This document shows positions 13,646 through 24,500 of a stretch of DNA of 64,000 nt, in pieces; within the stretch, counting starts at the first letter, position 1; each line of letters opens with the position of its first letter. The stretch covers positions 186,001 through 250,000 of the forward strand of contig CAJNOJ010000080.1 of NCBI GenBank assembly GCA_905250025.1, given 5' to 3'. A model generated the notes under the pieces. It saw nothing but the letters and a program-made list of their open reading frames with translations. It did not search any database and had not been told where the DNA came from. A program made the position numbers and the translations under genes. The stretch comes from Adineta ricciae. Taxonomy: Eukaryota > Rotifera > Eurotatoria > Adinetida > Adinetidae.

Positions 13646-16600
13646 TTAATGCTGTTGACTAGTTGATGGATCTGCACAATAGCAATCGTCGGAATGATGA
13701 GAAGAAGACGATGAATGCGAAGACATAGATGTGAGAGGCGAAGAAGTGACTCCTTCTTTAGGTAATGTTGATCGAGGAGATTGATGATGACCTCCTAACG
13801 AACCGGGATGCGAGTGAGTTTTTTTCTTCGGTTGGCTAGTCGACAATTCTGTTTGACTAACGGATGGAGACGATGAAACTGATGCGGAGGATTGATGTCG
13901 AGAACGAACCGGATTGGCATTGACAAACGGAGGTAGAAATGGTAAATCCGTTGCCGATTGCGTCTGCGGTTGTTGTCGAAAACTGGCGAGGTCAGTTTCA
14001 GCTTGTAAGATCCGCTGTTGAGGATAGGATGAAATTGAATGTTGTTGAGAATATATCACAGAACGAGACGTTGAAGAAAATGAGGAAGAAGAAGATGAAC
14101 TGGATGAAGGAGTTTTAATACGTCTTGTTGGTTGATCATGTGTAGGTGCGGATAAACGGCGTTTATCATGACTAGACGAGGCTGTTTGATGCTGACGAAT
14201 ATCTTCATCAGATGAAAATAGATTCTGTTCTTGGCTTTGTAGGTCTTCATGTGTGATTTCAACGAAGTCATCATCAATCGAATGACGTTGTGATTTTTCG
14301 ATAACAGTTGTTGCATCGGATTGCGACGAAATAGAATTAGTTAAATCACCTGCCATGTCGAGAATGTCATTGAGAACATTTTGTACATCGTTATCAACAG
14401 ATGAAAAATGCTTTTCGATAAACGATTCGACTTTGTTGTTGTTGTTCGTGTTTTCATTTGTTTCATGTTGTTGAATTAACAAATCAACTGACGAACGTAT
14501 TTCGCGTGCGGCATCGGTGACGTTTGTTGATGAAGGATTCTTTAACAATTCCATTTCAATACGTTCGAATTCCATTAATGAATCATCGGTGTTTGGTGTA
14601 TTTGACGAATTATGTTCAGTTGAATACGGACGAAGAATATCGCTTGTTGTTAAACTTAATGTACTAAGAGCAGGTTTGATCTCGTCTTGTCGTAGTTCAG
14701 GACTTTCATAAACAGTTTCCAGTGTTGTACCCGAGCGTAGATCGAACCCAGTATCAAGTGGGGGATATTCACATTGATGTTGAAGAATATCAATTAAGTC
14801 TGGACTTTCGTGTTTATCAGATGAACTTGATGAAGAATTGGATGGTGTATCGGTTTTAATTTCTTTCGGGTTTGTCGATGGTGAACTATTCTTTACTAAA
14901 ACGAACTCATCAGACACATCTCCGATGTCTCGTTCGCCGAAATCTAAAGCTGAATCGTCTAACGAACGTGGTGTGTAGCGATTTATCGGTGAGATATTTT
15001 CAATCAATTCTGTTTTAACTGTTAACATTTCAATTGGACTACTCGATGGCTGAGGTAGTTCTTGTTTTGTATAGAAGCTAAACGCTGACGTTGGCTTTTC
15101 GATAATCGTTGGTTTCTGTTCAAGTTGTTCAGCTTTCAATTGATCGAAAAATAACGTTGACGATGGTGTATATTGTTCAGGTACGCGAATAATGATACAA
15201 CTGTCCGAACTGAAACGTTGCAATGTACCATAGTCAAGTTCGTCCGGACAAGCTTGCAGCTGTTGTTCACTATGTGCGTGAATGAGATTTGTTGCTGTAG
15301 TGGTGGTTATTGCCGCTGCTGGTTCACTTGTTGGCAGTGATTGATTCAGACTTTGATCAGTGAATGGCGAGATGATGTCGGATTTATTGGTGTCATCGTC
15401 GCCAGCGAGAGTTTTTTCGATCAGACGATCTAATGAACGTTCGAATTTGAGCTTGATCTGGTCAATTAATGTTTCTTTTTCTTGATAAATATCATCTAAT
15501 TGTATATGAATAGTCGATTTAATGGAATCAAGTAACGAGGAATCGCGGTCGCTTTCACTGCCAGCATCATAATCCGAATGAGATACAGTTTTTGTTGTTG
15601 TTTGCATCTTTGGTGATTCTAGCGGTGGAGTTGATGCTAGTGGATAAGTTTGGCTTTCACCTAATTCTAAATCTGTTTTCAATGTTGCAAGATTAGTACG
15701 AAGAATTTCTTCTTGAATGCTTTTGATTAATTGTTTTTCATTGGAATCGCCATTCAGTGAATCTACACTTTCCTCTCGATGAAAGTTTCCGCTGGTAAAC
15801 CCACTGCTACCGGGTGGTAATCGTGGTGAACGCGGTGAAATATCATTGGTATCTAATTTGAATGAGACGCTTTTCGACGAAATGTTTTCGGAGAGATTTC
15901 CAGTTGCATCATTCAAAAGCGAGAATCGTTGTTCATTCGAACGTTTTCGTCGTTGTGTGGCTTCTTGATTTCCACCACTACTCTCTTCGCCCTCGCCCGA
16001 ATATTTCTCTTCTCGAAGTTTTTCATTGGTTGTCGTGCTCGAGAATAGTGATTGAGTTTCATTCGATTGTTTCTCATCGGAACTCGAATCATCATAACCA
16101 GGATTGATTGTTCCGCTTTCATCAGCATAATCATTATCATCAGATGTTAAGAAGTTTGGTGTTTCATCGTCGGCGGTTAAATACTGACTAGAATTCGATT
16201 GAGTCGGCGGTTGAAGACGTACTTTGTCATCATCAACAGTCGAATTGGTGCTGCGAACATCGACATATTCGCCACCGCTGGATGGTGATATTGCACTAAA
16301 GTATGTTCCCGTATCGGATTGAGAACCATGACGAACGATGACTGGTGGCGGTGGTAAGGGTGATAATGCTTTTGGAGATTGCTCTAGATTGAGAATTTCA
16401 GCATCTGTATATGAGTGACGGAGATTCTTTGTTGGCGTTGTTGTTGTCGATGATCGAGCTGAATGGTCTTCATCAGCAGATTGATCACGAGTATTCGACG
16501 ATTCATCAGCACTGTAGTGATCGTTGAAACCAAATGAACTTGTGTCGGTTGGTATTTGACTTTGTTTATGTTCGTCTTCACCCTCTTCACGAAGTTCGTC

Positions 16601-18577
16601 CTCATCATCATCATCATCGTCATCAGATGAAGTACCGTCGCCTAGTTGGTGGTCACTTTTGTTGCTGTGAGACGAATCATCATGTTCACCAGTCATTTGA
16701 GCTACAACATCGGTTAATACTTGATTAACGTAATCAGACGTCAGAATATCGAATTCTTCTTCCGTCATTGTTTCATCGGCTTTTTCTTGCAATTGTTGTC
16801 CGGGTGCATTCAGTGCTAGTGGTCTTTGACAACTACTTGTTGGTTCGAATGTATCTAAAAATGCTGATGTTGGTAAACTGCACGATTCAGAATGTTCAGG
16901 GCTTGATTCTTTTTCTACAGCATCATCGTATGGTGTTGAATGCCGTTGGTGTTGTTGATGTATGAATTCTAGTGAGTTGTCTTTCGAGATCGTCGGTAAA
17001 AATCCTTCCGAGACTTCATTGTTGGCTGCCACTAAACTATCACGTTTCGAACCGTTCGTGGGCAATACTACTTCGGATTGTGTACGATTTTGCGCATGTA
17101 AATGTGGTAAGGTTGTTTGATCGAGATTATTGATATTATCTATTTCGTATAATTCCGGACTACGAACGAGTTTGTTTTGTTCGTCGTCATGTAATTCATA
17201 GGCTGAGTGAAAATGTTGTTGTGGCGATGACGTCAATGATTCGTTTTCATTGTCCACAAGTTGTTTTTCAGTAAAATCAGAGTTACTGTTCAATGAAGAT
17301 GTTGAGCGTTGCTTACGACGATTCTCCATAACTTCTTGAACTATTTCTACTGGTTTAGCAACAAATGCTTTGACACGATCGAAAAATCCAACTGCACTTG
17401 TTGATGGAGAGGAACTTGGATTAAATTCGAGATTATCGTCATCAACATCTTTTCGAGTTGTTTCACGATAGATCTGCTGATTCTTCTGTGATTCATCGTA
17501 TAAAATCTGCTGTTGATCATCCATGTATTCATTCGATGGTGTCAATTCATCTTTATCGGTCAAACACGATGCGGACAAGGAGTGACCATCGTACATGTGT
17601 AACGGTGTTGACGATGTACTGAAAAGACTGTTTTCACTTGCTGTACGACGCGCGTGAATAACTGGTAATTGGCCGATGTCGATCTCATTGGATATTAATG
17701 GATATCGATTGGCTGATGGCTTGAGATCATTTGACTCATCGTCATCATAATATTTTTTCATCATTTGACTCGGCGTTGGTTCACTTTGGTGTTGTTTCAC
17801 AATGAAATCATAGGTTTCGTTTGGCGGTTCGACAGGAGTTTTCGGCGAAATAATTTTTAATTCTTGTTCCGAATCGAGAGAATCAGATGACTGTTGTTTA
17901 AGAGAATCTTGGCTAATGATCATTTCTTCATTGATAGAGTCCGTGCTCATTTCCATTTCTTGTTGACTCTGTTGTTGTTGTTGTTGTTGGTGTGAAGATT
18001 GATAAGTTTGTTTTTGATTTGATTCATTTGAAGTCGATGGTTGCTGTTGTTGTGATTCAGATGAAGTTGTTTCTTGTGTAATGGACGAAACTAATGGCTT
18101 ATCACCTTTGTGATCGTGATCATCGTCATCATCATCGGAATCATGATGTTCTGATAATGATTTATCATGGTCATCAGTAATTGATTGCCGTTTCGACTTC
18201 TTTTTCATTTCATCATCCTCGTCTTCATCCGATGGAAGTTGCTCTTCACGAACACTCTTTAAATAATGGTTCGAAGCGAACTCTGCTTCTTCATCACCAA
18301 CTGTCGTCTGAGAAACATTGTCTTTACCATCTGTTGGATCAGCTTCTGTTCCATCTCGTTGCTGCTGCTCGTCCATTAGATGTTCATAGCGCGACATGCG
18401 TCGAAGATAATCCAGTTGAGCAGCTAATTCACTCGATCGATCACCAGTGCTATCTTCATGAGAGTAATCTAAGTCATCTGATATACTTGTTCCTGATGAT
18501 TGAATGTGAGGTGCACGCCGTTGATCAGTAGAGAGTGTGGGAATCGACTTCTTTCTTATTTGTGGTATATCCAAATG
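13646..18577 (-). CDS. Last ankyrin exon, giant tail (1,643 residues)
   Basis: Separated from the giant exon by a 57-nt phase-0 intron (18578-18634); starts [11 protein letters not shown] and ends at a stop at 13646. It is low-complexity: poly-Gln near 17945-18060, Asp runs (18110-18150; 16600-16625), Ser-rich C-terminus, with scattered conserved-looking acidic motifs ([12 protein letters not shown] near 14900; [15 protein letters not shown] near 14250). No known domain recognised. The left copy's version would lie beyond the window. Confidence 0.85.
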   Translation of the reverse strand, partial: HLDIPQIRKKSIPTLSTDQRRAPHIQSSGTSISDDLDYSHEDSTGDRSSELAAQLDYLRRMSRYEHLMDEQQQRDGTEADPTDGKDNVSQTTVGDEEAEFASNHYLKSVREEQLPSDEDEDDEMKKKSKRQSITDDHDKSLSEHHDSDDDDDDHDHKGDKPLVSSITQETTSSESQQQQPSTSNESNQKQTYQSSHQQQQQQQSQQEMEMSTDSINEEMIISQDSLKQQSSDSLDSEQELKIISPKTPVEPPNETYDFIVKQHQSEPTPSQMMKKYYDDDESNDLKPSANRYPLISNEIDIGQLPVIHARRTASENSLFSTSSTPLHMYDGHSLSASCLTDKDELTPSNEYMDDQQQILYDESQKNQQIYRETTRKDVDDDNLEFNPSSSPSTSAVGFFDRVKAFVAKPVEIVQEVMENRRKQRSTSSLNSNSDFTEKQLVDNENESLTSSPQQHFHSAYELHDDEQNKLVRSPELYEIDNINNLDQTTLPHLHAQNRTQSEVVLPTNGSKRDSLVAANNEVSEGFLPTISKDNSLEFIHQQHQRHSTPYDDAVEKESSPEHSESCSLPTSAFLDTFEPTSSCQRPLALNAPGQQLQEKADETMTEEEFDILTSDYVNQVLTDVVAQMTGEHDDSSHSNKSDHQLGDGTSSDDDDDDDEDELREEGEDEHKQSQIPTDTSSFGFNDHYSADESSNTRDQSADEDHSARSSTTTTPTKNLRHSYTDAEILNLEQSPKALSPLPPPPVIVRHGSQSDTGTYFSAISPSSGGEYVDVRSTNSTVDDDKVRLQPPTQSNSSQYLTADDETPNFLTSDDNDYADESGTINPGYDDSSSDEKQSNETQSLFSSTTTNEKLREEKYSGEGEESSGGNQEATQRRKRSNEQRFSLLNDATGNLSENISSKSVSFKLDTNDISPRSPRLPPGSSGFTSGNFHREESVDSLNGDSNEKQLIKSIQEEILRTNLATLKTDLELGESQTYPLASTPPLESPKMQTTTKTVSHSDYDAGSESDRDSSLLDSIKSTIHIQLDDIYQEKETLIDQIKLKFERSLDRLIEKTLAGDDDTNKSDIISPFTDQSLNQSLPTSEPAAAITTTTATNLIHAHSEQQLQACPDELDYGTLQRFSSDSCIIIRVPEQYTPSSTLFFDQLKAEQLEQKPTIIEKPTSAFSFYTKQELPQPSSSPIEMLTVKTELIENISPINRYTPRSLDDSALDFGERDIGDVSDEFVLVKNSSPSTNPKEIKTDTPSNSSSSSSDKHESPDLIDILQHQCEYPPLDTGFDLRSGTTLETVYESPELRQDEIKPALSTLSLTTSDILRPYSTEHNSSNTPNTDDSLMEFERIEMELLKNPSSTNVTDAAREIRSSVDLLIQQHETNENTNNNNKVESFIEKHFSSVDNDVQNVLNDILDMAGDLTNSISSQSDATTVIEKSQRHSIDDDFVEITHEDLQSQEQNLFSSDEDIRQHQTASSSHDKRRLSAPTHDQPTRRIKTPSSSSSSSSSFSSTSRSVIYSQQHSISSYPQQRILQAETDLASFRQQPQTQSATDLPFLPPFVNANPVRSRHQSSASVSSSPSVSQTELSTSQPKKKTHSHPGSLGGHHQSPRSTLPKEGVTSSPLTSMSSHSSSSSHHSDDCYCADPSTSQQH

Positions 18578-21500
18578 CTGAAGAGATCAATAGTGAAAAA
18601 TGAAACTTCTCTACTTCTTTGCTTTTTTACTTACCTCGCCTTGAACGTTCACTCGCGCCTGTTGGATAACGTCGATTATCATTTTTTGTAAACCTGGATG
18701 ATCGTCTTGTTCATGCTGTAGTTGTTTTTGCGCTTCGTCAACATCGCTCATTGACGAGCATGTGACGTGAACAAATTCGTTTTTCAATAATGGCGATCCC
18801 GGTGGACTCGAGGGACGACGTTCTGTTTGATGAGATTCACCTGATTGTGAATCGTGACGATATTGAAGAATATCACGTGACAATGAATCGACACTGGCTG
18901 ATTGCAAGGCCTTTTCGTCGTGTTGTTCAGGAGCGTCTGTCGCTTTATCAGGCTGATCGACAATTCTGGTCGTTGATTCAGGTAAGTGTAAATTGTCTTC
19001 GGTAGGTTGTAATTCGATTACGGGTGGGATAGTTACATCGTAATGACGAATTTCATCATTGTCGGACATTGATGATGATGCTGATGGTGACGACGAACGA
19101 ATAATATCAATATTGTCGTTGATTTCTTGCTCAAATTTATGTAACTCTTGCATAAGGTCAGCAAGTTCATGTGTTGATTTGGCAGTTGCTGCATCTGTTA
19201 TGGATAAATATGGTTCACCGGTGATATTTTCAATCGATTTGTCTTTTTCTTCGTCATCTGATGTTAAATGTTCTTCTTCTTTCTCGACGTCAACCCGATC
19301 ACTACCACTACTTGTCAGTTGAGTTGGCTTTTCTTCTGTGATAGCATCGGGTACGTTCTTAACCAAACTTGACCAATCAGTTAAGTCACTAATCGATACA
19401 TCAGCACTGGTTGTTTCATCACGTTGCGACGAAGGTATTTCATCATCATATTTTGTGTAGACATTATCGAGTACATCGTTAACAATGCCTGTTGCTGTTT
19501 GATAGAGAGAGTAGTTTCTGTCTTGTTCGACAGTTTCGTTAACAGCTTCATCGAGGATTCGACTGACGAATTTCTGTGATGTTTGTTCAAGAACTTTTTC
19601 ATATTGATCATCTCGGTCAGATTTGGAAAGAATATATTCTGTGTCAGGGGTAGATGTTTTGAACAGATTCTTATCTTGTTCGACAGGAAGTGAAATATCA
19701 AGGTGTGTCGGTCGAAAATCATCTTCGTCTTCGTGTTCCAACTCTTCGTCGCCTTGATAAGATGGAATTGTACGAGATATGATACTTGAATGTTGAACGT
19801 GGGAGATTAACGACGATTCAGGATTTTCAGCAACTGGTGAGTCAAGTGCATATTTCGCTGGTCGATATTTGTCACCATAGATTTCTTCACGTTGGAAAGC
19901 TGATTGCGTCCATGGCTCTGGTCGTTTCAGTTGTTCACTTTCGACTTCATCTTCATCCGAACGGACGGATGATTGCACGTTGGCAAAATTTTCATCGCTA
20001 ATTTCCCGTTCGAAACTCTTGGCCGACTCCATGTGGAAAGGTTCATCTTGACTTGGAAACGATTCATATGGATATTGTTGTTTTGGTGATGTTTCAGTGA
20101 TATGATGATCTTCTGGAGCGTGCTCGTCAGGAGATTCAATAGAGGATTTCTTTTCGACGCTCGGACTACGTTCGACTTGACCTTCATTAAGTATTTGTGG
20201 AAAGGAAAGAGCAACTTGTTCCGCACTTAACAATCTCGTGAAATCATTTGTTTCTTCTTGGTGAGTTTCCGTAATGCTGTGATCAAATGTCTTATGTTCT
20301 TCAAGTTCTTGAGAACTGGCGAGAATGTCTTGATCTGGTTGTGCTTTGCTTTCTTCATCACGACGCTCTTCCTCAGATTCACTATCTACGCGTGATTTAT
20401 TACTCACTTTGTCAACACTTAAGCGTCGTGCAAATTCTTGCTCGGTTGCTTCTTCCTCGGTCTTTGCACTCGATGTTTTTGATGATAACGCTGGCGTTGG
20501 TTCGGCACTGAGTTGATCAATTGAACTTCGTCTTTGTTCAGATGGAGAGGGAAGTTCTTCCTCATCTTGCGATGTAGATGGTGCAAAGTGTTTTGATTCA
20601 ATTATTGGAGATACTTCTTCAGCTACCAGATGGTCAGTGCTGTGTTCATGTTCGGACTGATACTGTTCTTCTTCTTCTGCATCCGAGATATGAGATGCAT
20701 GAATAACTTCTTTTGGAAGTTCGCCGTCATCTTCGTGTGATGATTGAGTGAAGGATTCATCTGGTGTTGGTTTTTCTTCCTCCAATTTGTGCATGTCTTC
20801 CGTTTCAGATTTGACTTCTTCAGTGATGAACTCATCTGGATATTGATCTTCGTCATGTTCAGTTGCTGGCGGAGATCGAGTGTCGATTCTTTCCGAACTT
20901 GGGTAGCTGACAGGTTTATAATCGTGTTCAATTCTAGTTTCATACTTTTCAGTTTCATCAGGAGAAGTAGCGAAAGTCTGTGGAATAGTTTCAATAGTTG
21001 GCGAAGATTTCGTGATGATTTCTTCGGTACTCTCTTCCCGTCCGAACGGATGCTGTTCAGCTTCATGAGATGATACAGCAACAGTGTCATGTACTGTCAC
21101 CTTTTGATCAGATTTATCTTGATCGTCATGTCTTTGTTCAAAAGCATCGGCGCGATCTTCGGCAGTTGTATGAGAAGGTTCGAGATTAAAGTCTTGTGAT
21201 TCTCGATCTTCTTCGAATGATGATGAAGGTGCAGATGCAACAATAAATTTCACATCGCTCATTTTGTCATCTTTGTGCTCAATTGTGCCAATAGCAGATT
21301 CATGTCCTTCAGCTGTTGGATGACTGTCAGCAGGCACTTGCTCAGCACTCGATTGCTTTTCGTATCGAGTTCGATCTTCTTTAGTTTCCATTTCAGTATC
21401 AGATGATGGTAATGATTCAGCGCTGGTACGATGTTCACTTAATCGTCGTTGTGTTTCGTGTTCCTCATCTTCTGTAGATTTGTGTGAATCTCTTTTGCTA

Positions 21501-24500
21501 GGCTGAACAGTGGAGGAAATCTCTTCTTTTTCGTCTTCATGAGATGTTTTCATGATAACGTCATTGTCGTCATCGTCGTCGTCATCGGCAACGAAATGTT
21601 CTTCTGCAATGTGTTGTGAACTTTGCAGTGATGATTGATCTGTGACTTCGGATTTTTCCTCTCCCGCACTTTGTGTGCTTGGGTAACGTTCATAGAAATC
21701 TTTGTGTTGTTCTACTTTTGGCGATGGTTCCATGTTAATTTGGTCTGAGCTGACTTTTCTTTCGGATTGATATTTTTCTTCTTCAGGTTCAACTGATTGA
21801 TGAGTATCAACAGCTATATGTTCTGGTTTCAAAACTTGAATGTCATGTTTATCTTCGGATGATGCTGGAGATTCAGCATGTGTTTGTTCAGTAATCGAAT
21901 GCTGTTGATATTCATATTGATGTCCATGGTCGTCTTCACTTGATCGACGTGATTCTCTGTGAACAGTTTCTAGACTTGTTGGTCGTTCTGATACATATTC
22001 TTCTTCAATAAGTGATTGTTTCGAACTGACTGATTTCTCGAATTGATCTTCTTCATCTTCATGCTCGCTGAACTGCGGAGATTTCATATCTGTTCTTGTT
22101 AGTGTTGCGCTTACTGGACTAATCGCAGTTTCTTTATCGATCGAGAATTGTTCATGTTGAAATTCTTTCTCTTCGATCATCGGAGAAGATTCAATGTTAA
22201 TTCTTTCTACAGGATGTTGTTGTTCTGTATGCAAGTCGACCACTTTTTCGACAATATCTTCTTCCGCTTCGGGTTCCTGTTGACTGAATTCAGATTTCCG
22301 TTCAGATTGGTGATCTTCTTCATATACAATACTTCTTTCCGATATGACTGGAGATTGTTCGAAAGCAGTTTCATGTTCTTGTTGGTGTTCCTTGCCAATT
22401 GTCGATTGAGACGGTTGAACAGAAGTTTTGTCGGTACTAGGTTCTCGTTTGAGATGAGGCTCTTCAATTTCTTCTTCGTGTTCACTGGATTGAAGAGATG
22501 CAGAGAGAACTTTTTCCACACTTGGTGTTCGTACTAACTGTTCTTGTTTCGTATGTTTGACGTCAAACATTGGTTGAACATGTGCTTCGTCAACGTATCT
22601 TTCTTGTTCGTCATGATTTTCTTCTTCTTCGTGTTCACTATATCGAGGAGATTTGGAGCGAGGTTCTTCAATGCTTGGCGTACGCAATAACTGCTCCTCT
22701 GTATGTTCATCTTCTGCATGAGTAACATGAGGTGGTTGTGTAGACACGATTCGATCCAAACTGCGTTGTCGTTCCAGACGGTTTTCTTCATCTTTGCCGT
22801 CTTCAGATTCGCTGTCGACACTGCGATGTTCTTCTTCATGTTCACTGAATTGAAGAGATGCAGAGAGAGATTTCTCATTAGTTGGTGATTGCGCTAATTG
22901 TTGTTTCTGTTCGTCTTCTACATGTATGGTATGAGGTGGTTGTTCAGTGGCGATGTCGTCGATGTTGGGTTGACGCTCATGCTGATGTTCTTCTTTTACT
23001 TGTTCTTCGTGTTCACTGGACTGGCGAGATGTAGAACGCAGTTCTTCAATGTTTGGTGTTCGTAGAAGTTCTTCTTTGTGTTTCTCGTCCACGTGTATGA
23101 AATCGGCTGATGATGGAATAACAGTTTTATCGATGCTAGATTGTCGTTCGAGACGATGTTCTTCTTTTTCATCATGTTCTTCATGTTCCTCGTCTTCGCC
23201 AAGTTCGAAAGATTGCGAGTGAGGTTGCTGTTCTACACTTGGTGTTCGTAGCAGTTCCTGTTTATATTCGTCTTCTACATGTGTGGTATGAGGTGGTTGT
23301 TCAGTGACGATGTCGTGGATGCTAGATTGACGCTCATGTTGGTGTTCTTCTTCTACTTGTTCTTCGTGTTCACTGGACTGGCGCGATGTAGAACGCGGTT
23401 CTTCAATGCTTGGTGTTCGTAGAAGTTCTTCTTTGTGTTTCTCGTCCACGTGTATAAAATCAGCTGATGATGGAATAACAGTTTTATCGATGCTAGATTG
23501 TCGTTCGAGGCGATGTTCTTCTACACTTGGTGTTCGTAGTAGTTCCTGTTTATATTCAGCTTCGACATGTCCGAAACCAGTTGCAAGAATTTTCTCGCCA
23601 CTAAGTTGTTGCTCAAAGTGGTGTTCTTCTTGATATTCTTCGTGTTCACTACATTGAGGAGATTCAGAACGATGTTGTTCTACGACTGATGTTTTTGATA
23701 GTTCTTCTTTGTGCTCATCTGCCACTTGGGCGAAATCAGCTGACGGAGGAATAACAGTTTTATCAATGCTGGCTTGTCGCTCAAGACGAGGCTCTTCGTC
23801 ATGTTCACTGGATTGAATAGATGCAGAACGCGGTTTTTCAATACTTGGTGTTTGCATTAGTTGTTGTTTCTGTTCATCTTCCACATGTATGATGTCAGAT
23901 GGTGCTTGCCGCTCGAGCTGATGTTCTACTTCTATCTCTTCATGTTCACTAGATTGACGAGATAAAGATTGCGGTTCTTCTACGCTTGGTGTCCATGGTA
24001 ATTCTTGTCTACGCTCCTTTTCTGTATGCGTAAATTCAGCTGATGGAGATAGAACAGCGTTATAGACGTTTGTTTGTCTTTCGAGATGATGTTCATTTTC
24101 GTGCTGCTCATATTCTTCATGTTCGCTAGAATGAATAGATGTAGAACGAGACTTGTCGATACTTGGTGTTCGTATTAATTGTTGTTCATGTGTCTCTTCT
24201 ATATGTTTGGCTTGGGATGATAGTTGGGTATTAGTTTCATCGGCAGCTTCTGGTTGTTCGAGGTAAGACTCTTTCTCGTGTTTACTGGATTGAGAGGATT
24301 CAGAACGAAGCTGTTCAACGCTTGGTGTTCGTACTAATTGCTGTTCATACGTCTCGTCTGTGTGTGTAACATGGGATACTGTTTCAGTAGCAGATTTCTC
24401 AATACTAGGTTGACGTTCAAAGCGATGTTGTTGTTGTTGTTCTTCTTCTTCTGGTTCTTCATGTTCACTTATGTGAGACGGTTGAGAGCGAATCTCCTCC